DNA from: Xiphias gladius
Lineage: Eukaryota; Chordata; Actinopteri; Istiophoriformes; Xiphiidae
Direction: 5' to 3'
NCBI RefSeq assembly: GCF_016859285.1
Contig: NC_053413.1
Location: 22,126,939-22,190,938, forward strand
DNA length: 64,000 nucleotides
The position numbers and the translations under genes are program-made. Numbering within the stretch: the first letter of the stretch is position 1; each line of letters begins with the position of its first letter. Below, piece by piece: positions 46,801-57,880 of the stretch. Under the pieces are notes generated by a model, which saw nothing but the letters and a program-made list of their open reading frames with translations, had not been told where the DNA came from and ran no database searches.

Positions 46801-48476
46801 ACTTGTCACTTAAGTCATTTAGAAGTTTGAAAGTGAAACAGAAAACCACCTGACAAAACAAGTTTTCCTGAAAGAAAGTCACACAACGGTAGAAAATGGT
46901 CGGGTATCAAACCTTGATACTTTCTACTTTTTCTATTTTTCAGCCAAATTGCTTCCACAATACTGAGTCAAATTCTTAGTCTTATGTGGTTATTCTTCAG
47001 TAAGATACTTCCTGATCGGAATCATAATATTGTATCATATTTTTGTGGCAAACTTTTTGTCCAGCTTATTGCATTAGCACAGCACTGATGCATTTGAGAG
47101 GTTCAGCTTTATTTGGTTAAATGGAGAATGAAAAATGTCATTTTGGCATCTGCCATCCATCAGGCACAGGTATTTAAACATTCAAAACATTACCCAAGCT
47201 CACAGTTAAGTCAGTTTATCTTAAGTTTTTCTGATTGGTTTGTCATAGCATTATTTTTTTTATTGCCACACCAGCAGCAGCAGCATGGCTCTAGGGTTGG
47301 CAGTGTCAGTCAGTCCACCACTTTGGTCCAGCTTGAAATATTTCAAGAAGTACTGGATGGATTGCCATGAAAACTGCAACAGATTCTCAGGGTCTCTAGA
47401 CGATAAATTCTACTGACTTTTGTGATCCCCTGACTTTTCCTCTAGCGCCACCATCAGGTCAAAATCTCAGTTTGTGTACTAAATAGTTGCAAAACTAACA
47501 CAACCATTCCCATCAGCCTCAGCTGCACTTTGTGTTTAGTGCTGATTAGCAGATGTTAGCATGCTAACATGATAAACTAAGATGGTGAACACTGGCAACA
47601 TTATACCTGCTAAACATCAAAATGTTAGCATTGTCACTGTGAGCATATTAGCATGCTAATGTTGGCATATAGCTTAAAGCTCTGCTGTCCCTAAGTACTG
47701 TTTAAAAACATTAGTTTTGAGGTAAATTCTCAGAACAAAACAAAAGACATTGAGAAACCATGTAAGACTGTTAACATTGTTGTCTCACTCTCTCAGCCCC
47801 TGCAGCCCCATCAGCCCCTGCAGCTCCCAAAGACGTGCTGGAGGCTCTCGAGCAGAGAAGAGACAAGTATGTGGAGGCGTCCGCTCAGGCTAAAGCCAGC
47901 GGAGATGATCGCAAGGCCCGAATGCATGACCGCATTGCCAAGGTAGGTTGAGACTAGACTCTCCTGGTGATATTCTTTAGAGAGCTTAAATAAAATGTTG
48001 TGGACAGGTTCTGTCTTTCTTTTCTTAGGGTGGCAACTAATGATTGTTTCCATGGTTGATTAATCTGCTGATTAAACAGTTTAAAATTTGTGAAAAACTG
48101 GTATTCACAATATCTTTGAGTCCACAGTGATGTCTTCAGTTTACTTGTTTTATCCAAAACCTACATTTTTTTAATTTACTGTCACATATGACAAAGAAAA
48201 GAAGCAAATACCCACATTTGAGAAGCCGAAACCAGAGAATATTCGACTTTTTTTCCTTGAAAAATGTCTGAAATTATTAGTTAATTATCAAAATAGTTGC
48301 CCATTAATTTTTTTTCAATTGACTAATCGATTATTTGACCAACCGTTTCAGCTCTGTGAAACATAGGTTAAGTTTTGTCAGACAGGGAAAAAAGTACAAA
48401 GTTAACAAGTATAACAGTGAGTAAAACTTTGTCATGAGTTAATGGATCAGCCTTAGTGTATTATTTCTTGTACATA

Positions 48477-48526
<50 letters not shown>

Positions 48527-51500
48527 ATATTATATTGATTATACTGTGTACCTCTGTTGTTTTAAATCATTTGACGTCTCTCCTCCTGCAGCAATACCAG
48601 AACGCCATCCGAGCTCACAAAGCAGGAAAAGCAGTCAACTTTGACGAGCTGCCGGTTCCCCCTGGTGAGATTCTTTTTGCGACTCAAGTTTTTGAGGTGA
48701 CAGTGTAATTTCCAAGTTACTTGTGGCTCTGTGAAATTGGTTTTGCGTTGTGTTTACGGTTCTCTAGTCCTGGGGTGTTACTTATATCACAACACAAACT
48801 GACAGAGTCTCTGTACCAGTGCCACAAGACATGTTTTTTGCACTTGACCAAAAAAGTAAATCTAGAGCTCAGTGTTTAAGAACTTTAATGCTAGTCAGTA
48901 TCAGCATTTTGTTTTTATTTTATAGGCTTTCCTCCGATCCCGGGGCAGAAGGCGGCAGGAGCTGAGCAGGGATTCATTGCTGCTCTGGAGGCAGCCAGTA
49001 AGCTAGCCTCTACTGATGCTGCTGAAGTACCAGATGAAGAAGATGAGGAGAAAGAAGAGGAGGTGGCTGTCAGCATTACGTGGTCATTTTTGTTAGGTTT
49101 TTGTGGATAAATTGCTGATACAGTGTGTTGTGTCTGTTGTAGTCAAATTCTGCTGTTCCAGAAGAGCTAAAGAGGTCTACGTTGGACGTCTCCACCGCAG
49201 GTCAAGGACACAAAAGGACTCCTTCAGCTTCACCTGACAGATCAGCTGCTAGGGAAGGACTCTCACCGACAAGTAGGTTTCAAAAGTAGAACTGCAACCC
49301 ATAGTTGATTAATTGATTAGCTGTTTAGCTTTTTAACAGAAGATTAATCCCTATCTATTTTGATCAATAATTGCTTCAGTAGTTTTTCAAGCAAAAGTGC
49401 CAAATATTCTCTGGTTTCTGCTTCTCAGATGTGAGGATTTGTAGCATCTCTTTATCATATGATACAGTAAATTAAAGTCCCAACATGTGATCTAAAAAAA
49501 TCAGACACTCAGTTCAGCCTCTTGTGAAACTTATCAAAGGAAGTCCTCTCATTTTCTGTGACGATAAACAGACATTAGATGACATTAAAGTGATTCCTTA
49601 ACAAGTTTGGTTCTCTAGCTGCACATGTGGACATAGTGTCAATATGCTTCACATATTGACTTAAAGGGAGGACTAATCTATGTCAGCTATCAGGCAGCAG
49701 CACAGTGTTGTGGTTGTCAACTGTGTAAATAGAGCAAGACAGCTGATATTATTCATCTCTCGCTCCTCTGTAGAGATAAACCTTGATGCCCATTCAAAAC
49801 TACATGTAACCGTTTAGAAGCGTTTCACCTTTTCATTTTTCTCTTTCTTTGTCCTCCAGCGGTTCAGCAGCTGGAGTTCCTGGAGGGTCGGAAGAAGCAG
49901 TACATGAAGGCGGCGCTGCAGGCGAAGCAGAAGAACGACATGGAGCAGGCCAAGATTTTCCTCCGCACCGCCAAGGGCTTTGACCCCATGATCGAGGCGG
50001 CACGCAGCGGGAAAACAGTGGACATAAGCCTGGTGAGCAGAGAGTAGATTTACTCTGCCACTGGCAGTTAATGTCCTGGTTTCAACTGAATCCTGTATGA
50101 GTTATCCAAACCATGCTTACTGGTAGAAATAGCCCCTATTCATATCTATCAGTGGAAATGATTGAGTTGGGGGAACACAGTGAAAATCAGTCAGAAATCA
50201 GAAATAGTTTTTTCTTCTGATTACTGAGTCATTATTATATGACTTTTGTTATGTTGTTGATAAAGCTCTTACAGTTTTTCAGTTATGTAATTAAAAGGGT
50301 TTCATAATATTGTGAAAGGAACCGAAAATTAGCTTAGAATTTTTCTCAGTTGCAATAATGAAAAATGCCTTACAGCTTGATTTATTGAGCTGGTTTTGTT
50401 TCAGAACCAAAATATTCTGTTTAAGAAATGTCTCTGGTAAAATTTCAGTGTCTTGCATGTGGGTGTCTTTCAAGTACAGTATATCGCTGTTCAGAATAAT
50501 CTTACTAATGCTTTAGCCTTGGAATAAGTCAAGTATAACTTATTTTCTATAGTACATGTTGGTGCAACCAAGGAAAGAAAATATTTTGCTGAAAAAACAC
50601 GACAATAAACTGTATTTAAAAATATAAAATTCAGAGGTTAAGTCAGGAAAAACAAAGTGCATTAGGATTTATCATCTCTTAGCCATTAAAAGAGATTTTG
50701 ACAAAACATAATGTTGTTTAAATGGGATACTTTGGTAAAATCATGATGAAATGAGATCATTGTGGAGATGAGGTGTATCCATAGTGCTCGTATTCCTCTA
50801 AATATGAACAAAGGTTGATGGGAGTTAATGGAGTCCCTCTGTAGCTGACCCTGTCTGTGCCATGGTCTGTGCTGTACCTGTAGGTGCCATCGCCCCCTGG
50901 TGACGAAGACGACGACTTCATCCTGGTTCATCACAGCGACGTTCAGATCTCAGAGAAAGCAGAGCAGGTTTACATGCAACTGGCCAAGATCCTCAAAGAG
51001 CAGTACGAGGTAAAGCGGCAGGATTAGGACCGAAAGAGTTCTCTGATTACAGATTATAATGATGTGGTTTATCAAAATTTATATTATTGCTAAAAACAAA
51101 TTCTATCAACATTTTGACTTTTTGACCAAAGCTCATGTTTGAAATTGGTTAAACTAAAAAGCTCATTGTCAGCTCTTGTCATGATGAAATATTTTAGAAA
51201 ATAAATAAATTAGTAAAATGTGGATTAGAAACCATATTAGAGTTTACAAAATAAAAGAACTTTCCTATACTGATATCAAGTCTCATCCCAAATTCGGAAA
51301 CGGGTTGAAATTAATAGCTGCGATGTATTTTGTCTGTTTTTGTTTTTTTATTTTGAAATGTTTATTATACAAGTAAACGTCTTTAAATGTGTGTGCATGT
51401 TTACTCTCCCAGCACCATGGCAGTTTCCGTTCTAAGAATTTCCATTGCCCAGAAGAAACTTTAATCTCTCTCGAACCAAACATTTTTAGCTCTCTGATTA

Positions 51501-54500
51501 TATTTAGAAGTTTCAAAATTAATTCAGATCCACAAAAAAAAAAACCCTTTGTTTTTCTGTTCCCAGTCTGGTTTCTCTGCACTGTTTGTGGAGACAAACA
51601 TTTTCCTTGAGATGTCTGAGATTTCTTCTGGCTCTCCTCCTTTTAGAAATGTATGACTCACTCCAAGCAATTCACACACCTGGGGAACGTCTCCGAAACT
51701 ACAAAGTAAGACTCCTGTGTCAGTCAAAACAGTTTTCATTCTGTCTAGGTTTACATACAAACTCCAAACTCAGTTATAACACTGGGTTAGGCCTGGAACT
51801 TGTTAGTACAGTCTAATTCAATCCAATTCACCTGTTCTGCCATGAAGTCGGTTTTTATCATGCCTATAATGTTCAATTTTTTTAACATTATTAAAGGGCT
51901 AATTAATTGAATTTTGTTTTACGAGGTCATAGTTAGTGATGGTTTTGTACTAGACTGCATTATACTGAGGTGATTCTAATATTCTGCCCCCCCCATGTTT
52001 GTAAATGGGGTGGGAAAAACATGAGAAACACATCTAAACCAACCTTTAACAATGACCTCAGTATCAAACGTATAATTTAATTAACTCATTTCCAATAATG
52101 TCACCAAAAACTGAACTTTTTAAACTTCGTAAAGGTAGAATTTATGGCTGAGCTGTTGCATCAGATTGCACCGATGTACCTAAATAAAGGGGCCACTAAG
52201 CATAGTTTCACTAGCAATATATTTGTGTAAATTTCTTGATTAACTTAATTATCATTTAGTCTATGAAATGACAAAAATCACAAGTTACCAGATTCCAAAG
52301 TGATGTCTTGAGATTGTCAATTTTGTCTGACCAACAGTTCCAAAGAGCCAAAGGCATTCATATGGAACATGAACATGTGGCGCTTGTGTGCATTTGTATC
52401 CTCCAGATTTGAGAAGATGGCGGAGAGTTGTAAGAAGAGTCTGGAGGTCCTGAAGCTGGCTCAGTCCAGGGGTCTGTCCCCTCCTAAACATCACTTTGAG
52501 GAGAGGTTGTTTCGCACTGTCAGGTGGGCACACTCAGGAAATATGACATCATATATGAGACAGTTTGGTCTATGAAAGTTAAAAAAAGAGTTTTGTTTTT
52601 ATTTTAGTCATTAGTTGTTAAGGTAGAAAAAATGTAAACAAGCACAGGGGTAGAATGAGAAGCAGGATGAAAATGTTGATATTTTTTGTCATGTATTTAA
52701 AATGTCTGATATATTTTATGTTAACAACTCATCTTGTGGGGATGTGCAGAAGTTTGGGCACCCTTCTACTTGTAAAACACTGAGAATTTCTTTAACTTCT
52801 TTTGCCTTAATTGACTCTTTAGGACTTGTAAGGCAGGTCAAGGATTGTCAGATGATGACATGTCCAGAGCAGATCGTTTCACTGACTCTTCAAACCTTGT
52901 GGTAAAACTCAAAAACCATGGGCTCCTATAAGGAACTGAATGAGGATCTGAGAGCTTCCAGCTTGAAATTTCCACTGTCTCTGTCTTTGTTAATAAGAAA
53001 TGGCCGTTGATGGGAATTGTGGAAGTTGAGACAAGATCTGGATGGCCAAGAAAACGTGGCTTGAACGACCGGTGGTGGTGCACCGTTCTGCCGTTCACCG
53101 ATGCACAAACGGGGTCTACATGGAAGAGACATCAGAAGGAAACATTAACTGCGTATTCCTCATCCCAAAAGTCACCGTCTGAAGTCTGCAAAGCAACATC
53201 TGGATAATCCAGAGCTGTTTTGGAAACAAGTGCTGTGGACAGAGGAAGTTAAAACTGAGCTCTCTAGCCTTTTAGGTTGTGTGGCAGCCAGCGGCACAGG
53301 AAACATTTCACGTATAGAGGGAAAAATGGATTCCACCAAATATCAGCAAATTCTGGATGCAAATGTCCTGTAGTCATCAAGAAAGTGAAAAGAGGCTGGC
53401 CTCTACAACAGGACCATGATGCAAAGCAGACCACAAGATCCTCTATGAACTACTAGCTGAACCTTTTGGAACCTTTTTTTTGAAATTTCGTCGATGGATC
53501 TTAAACATGCTGTGTGTGCAAGACAGCCTAAAATAACCACAGAACTTGAAGTGATCCGCAGGAAGAGTGGGAGAAAAATTCTTAAATCAAGAACAGAAAG
53601 ACTCTTAGCTGCTAGAAAGTGTTCTCAAGCTGTGATATTTGCCAAAGGGGGGGTTTCTAAGTATTGACTTAGTGTGGTGCCCAAACTTTTGCACCTGCCA
53701 CAGTTGGTTTAATTTTTTAAATGTTTTAAGTTCATGAAATAAAAACTAACATTGCATTCCCATTTGAGGAAAGGCTTATTTTTACTATCTGTTTGCTGCA
53801 GGAGTTATATTTATTTACTTTCTCAAAAAAAAATCAGCGAAATATGGAATTGGCCTATGAGTGCCCAAACTTTTGCATACCCCAGATCCCATGTTGAAAA
53901 TATATCCTTACATATTTCGTCTGAAGCGACCATACATCCTCTGCCGTTGTTGTGGATATAACCGTGAACAAGTGTTCTCGTTGTTTCCTTCCTTGCCTCC
54001 CTTTCAGGATATTTCCAGAGCTGAGCAGCACTGACATGGTGGTTGTTATCGTAAAAGGGATGAATCTTCCTGCGCCAAGTGGTAAAAAGAACAGTCTATA
54101 CATATCAGTAGTGCACAGCACAATATTTCCAAAGGGGGCTTGCGAGTCTTGGAAAAGCCTTCCAGGTCTTACGTGGTTTTGAATACACTGGAAAGTGCTG
54201 TTTTATGCTTAAAATTCAATTTTGAAGCCTGAAAAGTAATTTTTTGCTTCTACTAGATCTACAGTTCTTTTCATTCTGTAATTTTTTTTTCTGTTTGAAT
54301 TTGGTCTTGTTTTCAGTTTTAAGTACCAATAAAAATGATAATTAAATAAAGTCATCAAATAATGAAATCGGGTCAACACAGGTCTTGTTGACTCTTACAG
54401 TTTATTTTTAACCAAAAACCTCACATTCAGTCAAGAATGTATGGTCTGGTAAAAATAAAATAAATATGTAAACATTGTTGGAAAAGCACATTCAGTTTGA

Positions 54501-56446
54501 CGTTGTGTGATTAAACTTTTTCTTCTTCCCTCAGGAGTGCAAACGAACGACCTGGATGCCTACGTCAAGTTTGACTTCCCCTACCCCAGCACGGTAAGAA
54601 AGTTCAACCTGCAACTCGTTTTCTTTTCACAGCTGCCGCAGGCTGCTGACGTGTCACCCACTAATAAAATGTTTGTTTTGTTTGTCACCACCAGGAGCAG
54701 CCTCAGAAACACAAAACAGCTGTCATCAAGAACACTAACTCCCCAGGTGAGACCTGGAATAAATGTGGTTTTTTTGAAATAGTGCTTTAGGAATTGAAGG
54801 TGGATTTACAGCATTTTCTGCCCAAAGCATCTGGTTTGCTGAATAAATGTTAGCTCTGCAGATAGCTGCGTGTCTTCATCTGTCATCTCTTTCGACCAGA
54901 ATACAACCAGAGCTTCACGCTGTCAATCAACCGCAACCACCGCGGCTTCAGGAGGGTGGTGATGTCTAAAGGCCTCAAACTGGAGCTGCTGCACAAAGGG
55001 TTAGTCACAGACAGTGCGTTCTCTCACACCGCACGGCAACATCCTCCCTTAGGATTAGACAGACAATCCAAATATGAATGGGAGGTTTTTTGGAATTCAT
55101 GGTTAAATTCTCAAATGTTGGAGCTCCCTCAAACAAGACCTTTCACTGCCCAGTATGTCATTAGCGTGTCACGATGAAACTTTGATTCTCTTCGTTCTGT
55201 TGGCCAGTAATATTACAAATATTCAGGTTTTAGCTAAAAAGTCCTAAAAGGTGAAAAACCGCCTGTTTTCCGCGCTTTTAAGTCTGGACTCCTGCTGTCC
55301 AAGAATGTCCAACGCTCCATTTCACTGTGTCAGGAACGCTGCCATGTCAGAGTGAAGTGTTATCGTGTTGAGACTGTGACAGTGACGTTGTTGTTGTTGT
55401 TGTTGTTGGCGTGCGTCGTCTCACAGAGGTTTCCTGCGGAGCGACAAGCCGATTGGGACGGCCCTCGTGAAGCTGGACAAACTGGAGTCACACAGTGAAA
55501 TCAGGGAAATTGTAGAGGTGAGCAGCCTTTAGTTCAAAAAGACCAGAACAGACAAGGAGAAAGATCAGAAAACAAACCTGGAATAGAGATTTTTTTTTTT
55601 TTTTTTCTTTTAAGTTGAGTGTTTGGCTGAGCATAACGATGCTCCCTTACAACTGTTTGCCTGTTTTGCCTAAATGTTTCTCTTGTCAGGTGATGGATGG
55701 TCGTAAGCCCACAGGGGGTCGGGTTGAAGTGAAGGTCCGACTGAGGGAGCCCCTGAGTGGTCAGGACATGCAGACGACCACCGAGCGCTGGCTGGTGATC
55801 ACCCAGTCACAGGTAGCGCTAAATACACCTTTTGATGTTTTTGCATTATTATCTCAAAAGACAAACCTGAGATCATGTAAAACTTTTTTTTTTTTCCTTT
55901 TTTTTACTCCAAGGTACTTGTTTAGATAATCCTGGAAGATTCAAGATAACATACATGATACAGGTAATTATTTATATAACTTAAATGCAGATCTGTCATA
56001 TTTGCTGTTAATTGTATATTATTTTAAATTAAAGGAGCAATTTTGGGATTTACACTTCTTGCCGAGAGTTAGATGAGAACATTGATAGATAGTCAGGCTA
56101 GCTGTTTCTCCCCCTACTTCCAGGCTTTATGCTAAACTAAGCTAACCGGCTGCTGGCTAAATATTTTGCGTACAGACACGAGAGTGGTATCGATCTTCTC
56201 ATCCAAATCTCAGCAAGAAAACAAATGTGCATATTTCCCAAAAGGTCAAATTACTGCTTTAAATGTGGATGTTAAAGGATATGTTTGAGTATATTTGATG
56301 ATTTTATACTATAAATTTCCACCTGACGATGGAACGTCTTTGTCTTCCAGATTAAAAGGCACTCCGGCATAAAGTCTCTGAGGAGGAAGGGGTGGAGAGA
56401 GGAAGGCGTTTTGGATCTGATGAGGACGGTCTGTCATTCAGATTAG
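34879..56446 (+). CDS. cc2d1b: cc2d1b-like, coiled-coil and C2 domain protein 1 (Lgd/Freud family)
   Basis: Adaptor that binds ESCRT-III CHMP4 via DM14 domains; also described as a DRE-binding repressor. Coding exons: 34879-34941, 37237-37381, 38902-39005, 40041-40160, 40746-40889, 42406-42733, 43825-43943, 45536-45614, 46336-46419, 47797-47942, 48592-48664, 48926-49062, 49143-49272, 49860-50032, 50884-51009, 51647-51705, 52407-52523, 54008-54081, 54535-54593, 54695-54746, 54900-54999, 55427-55517, 55690-55812 and 56351-56446; 2742 nt, 913 aa. Four DM14 domains start near residues 151, 305, 405 and 558. A C2 domain spans about 716-845 (KGMNLPAPSG, DAYVKFDFPYP, NRNHRGFRR, GRKPTGGRVEVKVRLREPL). 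The protein ends about 30 residues after TTERWLV, lacking the coiled-coil extension of CC2D1A; this and FILVHHSD favour paralogue B. The exon 5 acceptor (40742/40745/40748) is ambiguous by one or two in-frame codons. Confidence 0.92.
35640..36240 (+). mobile_element. L1-like LINE ORF2 C-terminal remnant
   Basis: The plus strand reads, through stops and shifts, as the end of an L1-type ORF2: TWKAVFEH..., then RHGLMQFNIVRVHLTKAKS, PDQDPACCRL, a short cysteine/histidine segment, and finally a KK..SRWLR-like ending. The order of blocks (WK.. / RH.LIQFK..HR.H..KA.L / DP.CDRC / CP / W) is that of fish L1 C-termini. It lies in cc2d1b intron 1 and is far too decayed to be active. Confidence 0.65.
36640..37195 (+). 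mobile_element. Non-autonomous percomorph repeat, second copy
   Basis: TACTCATTCTGCAGAAAAGT, TAGTTTAGTCCAGTGGTTCC, CAACCTAGGAGTCAGGC and terminal AAGTACAAGTACC blocks, in the same order and orientation as the copy at 19315-20065. It sits immediately 5' of cc2d1b exon 2, ending about 40 bp before it. Confidence 0.65.
37662..38203 (-). mobile_element. Truncated Tc1-like transposon
   Basis: The minus strand carries the C-terminal half of a Tc1/mariner transposase: LQQDNEPKHTARVIK-like residues, then MVFPPQSSDLNIMESVWD and TEELRQVLQDAW. The final aspartate and glutamate of the DDE triad are recognisable and a stop follows QILI. Left end ACACTGTGAAAAACTTTTTA and right end TAAAACTTTTTCCACACAAC are approximate inverted repeats. 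The N-terminal half is deleted. It lies in cc2d1b intron 2. Confidence 0.8.
38268..38693. mobile_element. Tc1-type MITE
   Basis: ACACTATATGATCAAAAGTATG on the left and ATACTTTTGACTATATAGT on the right are terminal inverted repeats of the CAAAAGTAT type seen in Tc1-like MITEs. About 426 bp with no transposase. A second, sharper inverted repeat (38511-38534 with 38610-38633) lies inside. Confidence 0.7.
38511..38633. repeat. 24-bp inverted repeat, one mismatch, 75-nt spacer
   Basis: The arms 38511-38534 (AGGACTCACAAAACTGTTAT...) and 38610-38633 (reverse complement AGGACTCACAACACTGTTAT...) differ at one position. They lie inside the MITE at 38268-38693 and could be a nested foldback insertion or part of the MITE core. 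Confidence 0.75.
39600..39860. repeat. Possible dispersed AT-rich repeat
   Basis: A segment with ACAGGAGAATAAAAGTTACA and TTAAAAAAACACATAGATAT. A similar style (AAGAATAAAAGGGAAAG, AAATAAAAATCTAGAAAAAG) is seen at 45700-45990. They may be copies of one element, but the resemblance is weak. Confidence 0.3.
41808..41985 (+). mobile_element. tRNA-derived SINE
   Basis: Head CTAGACTAGTAGTTAAGACA resembles an RNA polymerase III A box (TAGT.GTTAAGAC), and CTTTAATTCCAGA at the expected distance resembles a decayed B box (GGTTCGAATCC). A body with CTTGTCATACCTGTCTCTC and a tail ATAAAGGCAAAATGCCAAAA follow, with a terminal A-rich run. It lies in cc2d1b intron 5. Tails of the same family occur near 8890 and 17380. 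Confidence 0.75.
43060..43335 (+). repeat. Percomorph repeat (ATTAATCGATT family)
   Basis: AGTGATTAATCAATCAACAG at the left and CTGATCAATCGAGAAAATAATC toward the right, with a GTTCTCAGAATATGCATATT centre. Related copies are at 48028-48360, 49287-49460 and 63540-63872. No coding capacity. It lies in cc2d1b intron 6. Confidence 0.6.
44878..44920. repeat. Perfect 19-bp hairpin, 5-nt loop
   Basis: CAGTGCTTTTTACAAACTT (44878-44896), loop ATGTA, then the exact reverse complement (44902-44920). It lies in cc2d1b intron 7 with no surrounding transposon that I recognise. Nothing beyond the arms extends the pairing well. Confidence 0.85.
47285..47700 (+). repeat. Percomorph repeat copy (GCTAACATG family)
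   Basis: ACTTTGGTCCAGCTTGAAAT, TACTGGATGGATTGCCATGA, TTAGCAGATGTTAGCATGC, ATTAGCATGCTAATGTTGGC. It is the opposite orientation of the copy at 29095-29465, and a short piece (GGATGGATTGCCATGAAAC) also occurs near 30067. It lies in cc2d1b intron 9. Confidence 0.65.
48028..48360 (+). repeat. Percomorph repeat (ATTAATCGATT family)
   Basis: Starts GGTGGCAACTAATGATTGTT, ends ACTAATCGATTATTTGACCA and CGTTTCAGCTCTG. The interior contains TTGAGAAGCCGAAACCAGAG. It is the most complete copy of this family in the window. It lies in cc2d1b intron 10. Confidence 0.65.
48479..48522. repeat. (GT)n microsatellite
   Basis: About 22 GT dinucleotides in cc2d1b intron 10, roughly 70 bp upstream of exon 11. It is close enough to the acceptor to be worth noting as a possible splicing modifier. 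Confidence 0.95.
49287..49460 (+). repeat. Truncated ATTAATCGATT-family repeat
   Basis: GAACTGCAACCCATAGTTGA, TTAATTGATTAG and TTCTCTGGTTTCTGCTTCTC blocks match part of the 48028-48360 copy. It lies in cc2d1b intron 13. Confidence 0.55.
52195..52340 (+). repeat. ATTAATCGATT-family repeat fragment
   Basis: Contains CAAGTTACCAGATTCCAAAG, TGATGTCTTGAGATTGTC and TGTCTGACCAACAGTTCC, which is the middle of the same percomorph repeat. It ends only about 65 bp before cc2d1b exon 17. Confidence 0.55.
52743..53879 (+). mobile_element. Tc1-like transposon with nested terminal repeats
   Basis: Terminal inverted repeats TGTGCAGAAGTTTGGGCAC (52743-52761) and GTGCCCAAACTTTTGCATA (53861-53879) match at most positions. 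A second copy of the right motif (GTGCCCAAACTTTTGCA, 53677-53693) lies about 180 bp inside the right end in the same orientation, suggesting an IR/DR-type terminus. The interior has decayed transposase in the plus direction (for example VETRSGWPRKRGLNDRWW and a later QDHDAKQT segment resembling QDNDPKHT). Multiple stops rule out activity. It lies in cc2d1b intron 17. Confidence 0.75.
55387..55409. repeat. (GTT)n microsatellite
   Basis: GTT triplet run about 20 bp upstream of the cc2d1b exon 22 acceptor. Confidence 0.8.
56030..56275 (+). repeat. Percomorph repeat (GCTAAGCTAAG family), copy 1
   Basis: AGTCAGGCTAGCTGTTTCTC, ATGCTAAACTAAGCTAACC, then AATCTCAGCAAGAAAAC and TTTCCCAAAAGGTC. The same blocks occur in order at 57455-57870. 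It lies in the last cc2d1b intron. Confidence 0.65.
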
Positions 56447-57454
56447 ACTCGGACCTACATGGGTCTTTGACTTTTTCAAACTTTTGCACATTTGCAAGAC
56501 ACAAGAGCTCCCTTTCACACAGCAGTCGACCAGGAGGAGGAAAGGAACCGGTTTAGTGTAGGTCAGCCGGCCTCTGGCTCAGTGACATGAACCTCGTGTC
56601 TGTCTTCAGTCTGAGGGGCTGCTGTGGGGTTGTGATGCACCAGGCAGACTTTAGGGCAACAAGGTGAAGGCTATTTAATTAATCTGATTTAAATTAGAGA
56701 AAAACACTCACGGTTGCCCACAATTTTTCCTCGTGCATCAGTGCGGCTCCTGGAGGACGGCAGTGTGTCCTGTGCTAATGTTGAAGGGGCTCAGTGTCGA
56801 GCTAACCTGATCCTGCTGCCCGACTTGACTTTAGTTAATATATTATATCAAAGAATGTGTACATATATCTCATATTATACAGCTCTGGTATCTAGAACTG
56901 CACCTATGCACTAATACCAAAGTAATCACAGTTGCTGTAAAATCCTGCATATTTGAAATCGCCTTCAGCTGCCAAACCTGCTTCAGTGGACGACACGAGA
57001 GGGTCATATGTGTGACGGTACGTAAATGGTCAGGGTTTTCTATTATTTTTCCACACAATTCATCTGCTGCTCAGTGTGATAACATCAGGCAGAGGCAGTA
57101 CCCTCACAGATGTTTTACAGGAGTATGCCACATAATGACGATACAATACAATGTACAATTATAGAACTATTTTAAAAGACCACACTCCGTTTTTGGCACC
57201 TTTCACTTTGATTAATAAGTCATTAAACTGTGGTTACTAAACTGTACATGTATTTATCCCTAGCTCTAAGTGTGTTACACTTGCATCTCACTTGTCTTGT
57301 TTACACTGAATAGCAGCAATTTGAGCAGTGTGTGTGAGAAACAAGTTTAAGAGTTTCAGTCTAGAAAGCTAAATATCTTATAACAGATAATCATATCGCA
57401 GATGATTATGTCAAAAAGTATTTTCTAAATTAACACCAAAAGGCTGACTTAGTT

Positions 57455-57880
57455 AAAGTAATAGTTCAACCTTTTGAGAAATGCACTTAAATCGTTAAAT
57501 GAGAAGATGGATACCACTCCCGTGCCTGGGGGTTAAATATGAAGCTGCAGTTGGAACACGCTTAGCTTATCTTAGCTTAGCGTGAAGATCAGAACATCTC
57601 TCCAAAGTTTAAAAATACACTTCCCCACACCCCTGAAGCTAACTAATGGACACGTTGTATCCCAAGCAGAGATGTTTTGTGTCTGTAGGTGTATTATTTT
57701 ACACTTTGGAGTTAGTCAGGCTAGCTGTTTCCCCTCTGCCAGTCTTGATGCTAAGCTAAGCTACGCAGCTCCGGGCACAGACATGAGGGTGGTGTTGATC
57801 TGACTCTCAGTGAGAGAGAAAATTAGATAATTTCCCAAAACATTAAACTATTTATTTAAATGTGTGGAACTATTTTTCTA
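57455..57880 (+). repeat. Percomorph repeat (GCTAAGCTAAG family), copy 2
   Basis: AGTAATAGTTCAACCTTTTG, CTTAGCTTATCTTAGCTTAG, AGTCAGGCTAGCTGTTTCCC, GATGCTAAGCTAAGCTACGC. It is more complete than the copy at 56030-56275 and in the same orientation. Confidence 0.65.
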
